Shown here piece by piece: positions 58,574-64,000 of a DNA stretch of 64,000 bases (positions within the stretch are counted from its first letter, which is position 1; each line of letters opens with the position of its first letter). The translations under genes were made by a program, and so were the position numbers. Origin of the DNA: Lycium barbarum (lineage: Eukaryota; Streptophyta; Magnoliopsida; Solanales; Solanaceae); contig NC_083344.1 in assembly GCF_019175385.1 (NCBI RefSeq), positions 59,520,782 through 59,584,781 of the forward strand. Reading direction: 5' to 3'. Under the pieces are notes generated by a model. It was not told the origin of the DNA. It was given only the letters and a program-made list of their open reading frames with translations, and ran no database searches.

Positions 58574-59419
58574 GAACAAGAAAATATTTTCAAAGGAAAG
58601 CTAAGCTATGATATGATACGCTAAGAAACGCTATGCTATGACTCAATACGCTATGACATAATATACCAAGATGTGATACGACACGACACGCTATGATAGG
58701 GCAGGATATAATACGATGAAACATGACATGATATAAACACGGTTTTTTGTGCCTGTGAAAAAGCATTGTTTCAAAGAGGAGAAGATAAGCCTTTATGATA
58801 GCCGGCCTGAAAAAGGGGCCTTCGTAAATACAGGTGACTCCCTTACCTCATTACATGCCCTACGACCTCTTGATATTGTTAATTGTACTTTATGCTCCTG
58901 TTTATATTATCTTTTATGCCTTACATACTCGGTACACTATTCGTACTGACGTCCCTTCTTGTGGACGCTGCGTTTCATGCCGCGCAGGTCAGCAGACAGA
59001 CGGTTTTGGTTCCTAGAAGCCTCACCAGCAGCACTTAGCAGCGCTCCAGTTGTTCCGGAGCCTCACTTTATTGGTACTATTTTGTGTATATATATATTCA
59101 GGCACGACAGTACTCGGCCCTTCTTATGTATATGTGTAATATGTCTAGAGGCTCGTAGACAGATATGTACAGTTAGATGTCTTGTACCTTGAATTGTTCG
59201 CGTCTCTGTATAATATGATAGCAACGCTTACTAGTCTATGTTTACGATGCCGCTACTGATGTAAATGTGCAGTAACGAAATGCTACTACTGTTAAGGTTA
59301 AGAAAAAAAAAAGGGGGTATAGTTATACGGCCTACTTAGCAACAAGAATGTGATGCGAGATAAGGGGTGCTCGGTACAAGTATCGGGTACTCGTCACGGC
59401 CCCTAGTCGGGTCGTGGAA
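55945..59419 (+). repeat. 3' LTR of element A copy 2
   Basis: 3,475 bp, TGTTATATCCCGC to GTCGTGGAA. The terminal CA has become AA. Followed by ATAAG. Groups with the 3' LTR of copy 1 by shared variants. Confidence 0.95.
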
Positions 59420-60862
59420 ATAAGGCCTAGTTCCTCGCCATGGGGAGCACTAGTCCTGTTCGTAAGGAAGAAAGACGGATCGCTACGAATGTGCATCGAC
59501 TACAGGCAGTTGAACAAAGTGACGGTGAAGAACAAATATCCCCTTCCTAGAATTGACGACTTGTTCGATCAGTTGCAAGGTCCTAAATGGTTTTCCAAGA
59601 TTGATCTGAGATCAGGTTATCATCAGGTGAGAATTAGGGAAGCAGATATTCCCAAGACTGCCTTCAGGACAAGATATGGTCACTACGAGTTTCGAGTAAT
59701 GTCGTTCGGATTGACGAATGCCCCGGCAGTGGTCATGAATTTAATGAATAATGTGTTCAGGCCGTTCTTGGACCTTTTTGTGATAGTGTTCATCGACGAT
59801 ATTTTGGTGTACTCTCGCACAGAATCAGAACATGCAGATCATCTAAGAATTGCTCTTGGCGTTCTTCGAGATCGAGAACTGTATGCAAAGTTTTCGAAGT
59901 GCGAGTTTTGGCTTAATTCTGTTGCATTCCTGGGTCATGTTATTTCAGATGATGGTGTTCGAGTTGACACTCAGAAAATAGAAGCTGTGAAGACTTGGCC
60001 AAGGCCTACGACGCCTACAGAAGTTCGTAGTTTTCTGGGTTTGGCAGGTTATTATCGAAGATTCGTAGAGGGCTTCTCATCTATTTCAGCCCCATTGACA
60101 AAGTTAACCCAGAAGTCGGCTAAATTCCACTGGAGTGATGCCTGTGAGCGTAGCTTCCAAGAGTTGAAAAACAGGTTGACCTCAGCGCCGGTGCTAACAC
60201 TTCCAGAAGGATCAGATGGCTATGTAGTGTATTGTGACGCCTCTGGTGTGGGATTAGGATGTGTATTGATGCAGAATGGGAAAGTTATTGCATATGCTTC
60301 GAGACAGTTGCGAAAACATAAACAGAATTATCCCACTCATGATCTTGAGCTAGCTGCGGTCATTCATGCATTGAAAATATGGAGACACTACTTATATGGT
60401 GTGCACGTGGACGTCTATACGGATCACAAAAGCCTTCAATATATTTTCAAACAGAAGTAGTTGAACCTGCGGCAAAGGAGATGGTTAGAATTACTGAAGC
60501 ATTATGATGTGAACATTCTATATCATCCAGGGAAGGCGAATGTAGTTGCAGATGCGCTTAGCCGCCGATCAATGGGTAGTTTATGTGGAGTTCCTTCGGA
60601 AAAGCGAGAAATGGTTTGTGAAGTCCATCGGTTAGAAAGTCTCGGCGTACGACCCATTGATTCAGGAAATGCAGGTATTAGCGTCAATGACCCTACAGTT
60701 TCATCCTTGAATCTAGAAGTGAAGGACCGGCAGAATGAAGATCCTCAGTTAAGCCACTATTGAGTCTATCTCAGGAAAAGGAAGAGTCTCCATTCGAAGT
60801 TTCCACAGAAGGGGTTCTTAGATATCGAGGCCGGCTATGTGTACCGAATGTGGCAAACTTGC
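59420..60862 (+). pseudogene. pol: Element B copy 2 pol, part 1: reverse transcriptase and RNase H
   Basis: Counterpart of 9229-10671. Here the Trp codon that is TAG in copy 1 is intact, so the reverse transcriptase runs open from [10 protein letters not shown] through [10 protein letters not shown] and RNase H. New damage: TAG at 60458-60460 (Glu in copy 1, after IFKQK) and TGA at 60761-60763 (Arg in copy 1). The frame change before the tether is shared with copy 1. Split by LTR D at 60862/60863. The differing private stops show the copies diverged independently after duplication, or are alleles. Confidence 0.93.
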
Positions 60863-62318
60863 TGTTATATCCTGTATTTTCGAACGTCGGATTATTTGTA
60901 AGTCGAGGTGGGGCCCACACGTCAAGATTTTTTTTGGGACATGTGACAAGTTATATGAATCGCATATGTAAAGTTAAACACAACTCGTGAAGGGCCCTGG
61001 GGCCAAATCAAAGTGGAAGCCCTCCAAACGGATATTTTTAAGAAAACATTTTCGGATGACCTGAATTGGAGGGGAAAAATTGGCATTATACGTTTGGGAT
61101 TTTGGCATTAATCTGTTCGTGGATGCCTCAACGCTTCCTTCACTGCGCCCGGGCCAGGTTCTGTTATTGTGCATATTCCACTGCATTGTTCACCGCGTCC
61201 CTCGGTGTGCGGGCCGGGATCTGTTTACATCTATATATGATATTATGATGTGTGTATGGGGTTGGCGGCCAGGATGGCATATGATCTGATCTGTCTGTCC
61301 ACCGCGTCCCGTACTAAGAGGGCCGGGTTCTGTTACCGCGTCCCTCATGAGAGGGCCGGGATCTGTATGTATGTATGTATATGCTATCTGCATCTGTATA
61401 AGCATATGACTCTGTATGACTCTGATGACTCTGTATGACTCTGTATGACTTTGCATGCATGATTTTGTCTGTCCGTGTGGATTATGATTCCGTCCGTCCG
61501 TCTGGATTATGGTTCCGTCCGTCCGTCTGGATTATGATTCTGTCTGTCCGTCTGGATTATGATTCTGTCTGTCCGTCTGGATTATGATTCCGTCCGTCCG
61601 TCTAGATTATGATTCCGTCCGTCCGTCTGGATTATGATTCCGTCCGTCCGTCTGGATTATGATTCTGTCTGTCCGGCTGGATTATGATTCTGTCCGGTAC
61701 ATTTCTGCCCGTCCGTTTGGATAATGATTCTGTCCGCTATATTTCTGTGCTTCTGGTTCAAACTATGATTATATTTGTTATATTTTCGCTTTACATACTC
61801 GGTACATTTTTCGTACTGACCCCCGGTTCTTCGGGGGCTGCGTTATATGCCCGCAGGTACAGACGCACCCGGTGATACGCCGCCAGTCTAGGACACTGAT
61901 TCTGCTGTTTTGGGAGAGCTCCTTTGATCCGGAGCGTGTACTTTTGGTATATATCTTCTGACATCTATATATTTTGTATGTATGGTAACTTGGGGTACGG
62001 CGGGGCCCTGTCTCGTCATCTGATTCAGTATGTCCGATTAGAGGCCTGTAGATATGTATGTGGGTTATGGGTTGTCACTGTTCAGGTAGGTATGTACGAG
62101 TTTGCTATTCTGTCTACTATGATAGCCTTAACGGCTTAAGTCTAAGTCTAAGTATGATTATGTATGTATATGTTCTCGTGCACTGTATTTTATTTTATTA
62201 TGGATCCGTGTACAGCTAATGTGAATTAGTTTTTTTGGGCACGCCAACTCTGGTAGGTAATTACGTACGGGTATCCAGTTAGGATACCAGTCACGGCCCA
62301 CGGGGTTGGGTCGTGACA
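60863..62318 (+). repeat. Solo LTR D copy 2
   Basis: 1,456 bp, flanked by CTTGC (60858-60862 and 62319-62323). Longer than copy 1 by 19 bases, mostly extra CTCTG-type short repeats near 61420. Same 25-bp array and S1-S4 hairpins. Confidence 0.94.
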
Positions 62319-62323
62319 CTTGC

Positions 62324-63630
62324 GCCAACGGATTTTAGAGGAAGCACATTATTCCCGGTATTCTATTCATCTAGGTGCAACCAAGATGTACCACGATCTT
62401 AAATTGGTATACTGGTGGGATGGCATGAAGCGAGACATAGCAGAATTTGTAGCACAGTGTCCGAATTATCAGCAAGTGAAGGCCGAGCATCAAAAGCCAG
62501 GAGGGTTATTGCAAGCAACGGAAATTCCTATATGGAAATGGGAAGAAATTAACATGGATTTTGTGGTGGGATTACCCCGTACGCGAGGGAAGTATGATTC
62601 TATATGGGTGATCGTGGATAGACTCACGAAAGCAGCTCATTTTCTCCCCGTTAGGACCATATATTCAGCAGAAGATTATGCTAAATTGTATCTCAAGGAG
62701 ATTGTACGACTTCACGGTATTCCTTTGGCCATTATCACAGACAGAGGGGCACAATTCACAGCCAAGTTCTGGAAGTCCTTCCAAGAAGGTCTAGGTACCC
62801 AAGTTAAGCTTAGCACGGCGTTCCATCCGCAGACTGACGGACAAGCCGAGCGCACTATTCAGACCTTACAGGATATGCTACAGGCATGTGTATTGGACTT
62901 TGGCGGTAATTGGGATGAGCATTTGCCTCTTATTGAATTTGCCTATAATAACAGCTATCATTCCAGCATTCAAATGGCCCCGTATGAAGCCTTATATGGA
63001 AGAAAATGCAGATCTCCAATTGGATGGTTTGAAACCGGAGAAGTACAATTGATAGGCCCCGACTTGGTCCAACAAGCAGTTGAAAAGGTTAAAGTGATTC
63101 GAGACCGACTGTTAACAGCTCAAAGTCGCCAAAAGTCTTATGCAGATAATCGCCGACGAGATTTGGAATTTCAGGTGGGCGATTGGGTGTTCCTGAAGGT
63201 ATCGCCGATGAAGGGAGTGATGAGAATTGGCAAGAAATGAAAGCTAAGTCCCAGATATATCGGACCCTACCAAATCATTCGCAAGGTGGGTCGAGTAGCC
63301 TACGAATTGGACTTGCCTTCAGAGCTCGAATCCGTGCATCCAGTATTCCATGTTTCGATGCTCCGCAAGTGTATTGGAGACCCAACAAGAATAGTCTCGA
63401 TTGATGATGTGCAAGTAACAGAGGAGCTAACATACGAGGAGATGCCCATTGCCATTTTGGATAGACAAGTACGAAGGCTTCGGAATAAAGAGGTTGCTTC
63501 AGTCAAAGTTCTATGGCGGAACAATAATCGGGAAGAAATGACTTGGGAAGCGGAGGAGAAGATGAAATTTATGTACCCCCATTTGTTCCAATCCCCATAA
63601 GAGATTCAAGATGAGACATCGATGGTGTAA
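62324..63630 (+). pseudogene. pol: Element B copy 2 pol, part 2: integrase and chromodomain
   Basis: Counterpart of 12114-13420 with the same Cys-to-Tyr change in the integrase zinc finger and the same TGA before the GPY/F region (63238-63240). A further TAA at 63598-63600 (Glu in copy 1) removes the last ten codons after the chromodomain. The Asp-Asp-Glu triad is intact. The original stop equivalent to 13418-13420 is at 63628-63630. Confidence 0.93.
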
Positions 63631-63796
63631 GGTACGTATGTTTTAGTTTTGTGTTTTTGGCCGTGTGTGGCCATAAATGTGTTGATATTGTGATATAGCC
63701 CTGTGAGGCAAAGATATTGTGGGTGTTGTAATGGAAAGGTAGTATCCAACTTACAAAGGAAACTCTGGCAAATTTTTCCAGAATCCCCGAGTGTCG

Positions 63797-63844
63797 AACA
63801 TTCGAGGACGAATGTTCCAAAATGGGGGGGGGGGGGGGGGAGAA
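63797..63844 (+). other. PPT-proximal hairpin and polypurine tract of B copy 2
   Basis: Hairpin AACATTCG/CGAATGTT (63797-63816), then a 17-G run (63824-63840) and AGAA. Confidence 0.85.
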
Positions 63845-64000
63845 TGTTACACCTCGGAAATTTCTCTGTACTTGTATGATGAGTGGAATGATGAAAATTG
63901 AGTGAATGATGTTTTATTAAGTCGGGAATGGCTAATTAAGAATTTTTGGAAATAAGAAAGTCGCAGAAAATTTTTCAGCACAGTGGTCGTATATGGCACT
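63845..64000 (+). repeat. 3' LTR (LTR C) of B copy 2, cut by window edge
   Basis: TGTTACACCTCGG onward, matching 13636-13791 closely. The palindrome cluster begins at the very end. Confidence 0.93.

Larger units (their letters stand above)
48423..59419 (+). mobile_element. Element A copy 2, with assembly gap
   Basis: LTRs 48423-51933 and 55945-59419, flanked by ATAAG on both sides (48418-48422 and 59420-59424). Removing the 500 N and the 1,169-bp repeat after it leaves an interior of 2,342 bp. That is one base more than copy 1, exactly accounted for by the extra C in gag. It occupies the same position in B as copy 1, so the two copies are duplicates of one insertion. Confidence 0.93.

Overview
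This window is plant nuclear repeat DNA, most likely pericentromeric heterochromatin of a dicot. My guess is Solanaceae, from the look of the LTRs; that is inference. I found no host gene, tRNA gene or rRNA gene. Almost every base belongs to nested Ty3/Gypsy LTR retrotransposons of chromovirus type, with a single gag-pol frame, an integrase GPY/F region, a C-terminal chromodomain and an initiator-Met tRNA primer site TGGTATCAGAGC. I name the elements A, B, D, E, H, K and L. All are broken as autonomous elements.

Nesting, resolved with 5-bp target-site duplications (TSDs). L (+ strand) is the oldest host. It carries E (- strand, TSD GGTAG) and H (- strand, TSD CAGTC) in gag, and solo LTR K (TSD GTAGC) in pol. 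H carries B (+ strand, TSD AAATG) in its 3' LTR. B carries A (+ strand, TSD ATAAG) in its reverse transcriptase and solo LTR D (TSD CTTGC) between RNase H and integrase.

Layout. 1-9228: A copy 1. 9229-16032: 3' half of B copy 1 with solo LTR D. 16038-24257: H. 24258-29500: L gag-pol with solo LTR K. At 29500/29501 the sequence jumps from L RNase H into the L 5' LTR. 29501-42138: L LTR and gag with E. 42139-43789: start of the H 3' LTR again. 43790-48422: 5' half of B copy 2. 48423-59419: A copy 2, with a 500-N gap. 59420-64000: rest of B copy 2. Every TSD half seen in one part is matched by its partner in the other part, so the window reads as the end of one ~48.5-kb tandem unit followed by most of a second.

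Most interesting signals. (1) A and E encode only gag and share a non-coding tail holding a collinear ~100-nt 5S rRNA-like segment with recognisable A and C boxes. (2) The LTRs of six families share an ordered array of short hairpins whose stems change in a compensating way between families. (3) Every element with a visible gag start has a 3' splice site abutting the gag AUG, and the LTRs carry a 5' splice site about 245-265 nt after a TATA-like motif, suggesting a spliced leader intron. (4) In A the polypurine tract has been replaced by sequence identical to the 5' target flank. (5) The N gap is flanked by a 1.17-kb repeat that looks like an unmerged contig overlap.
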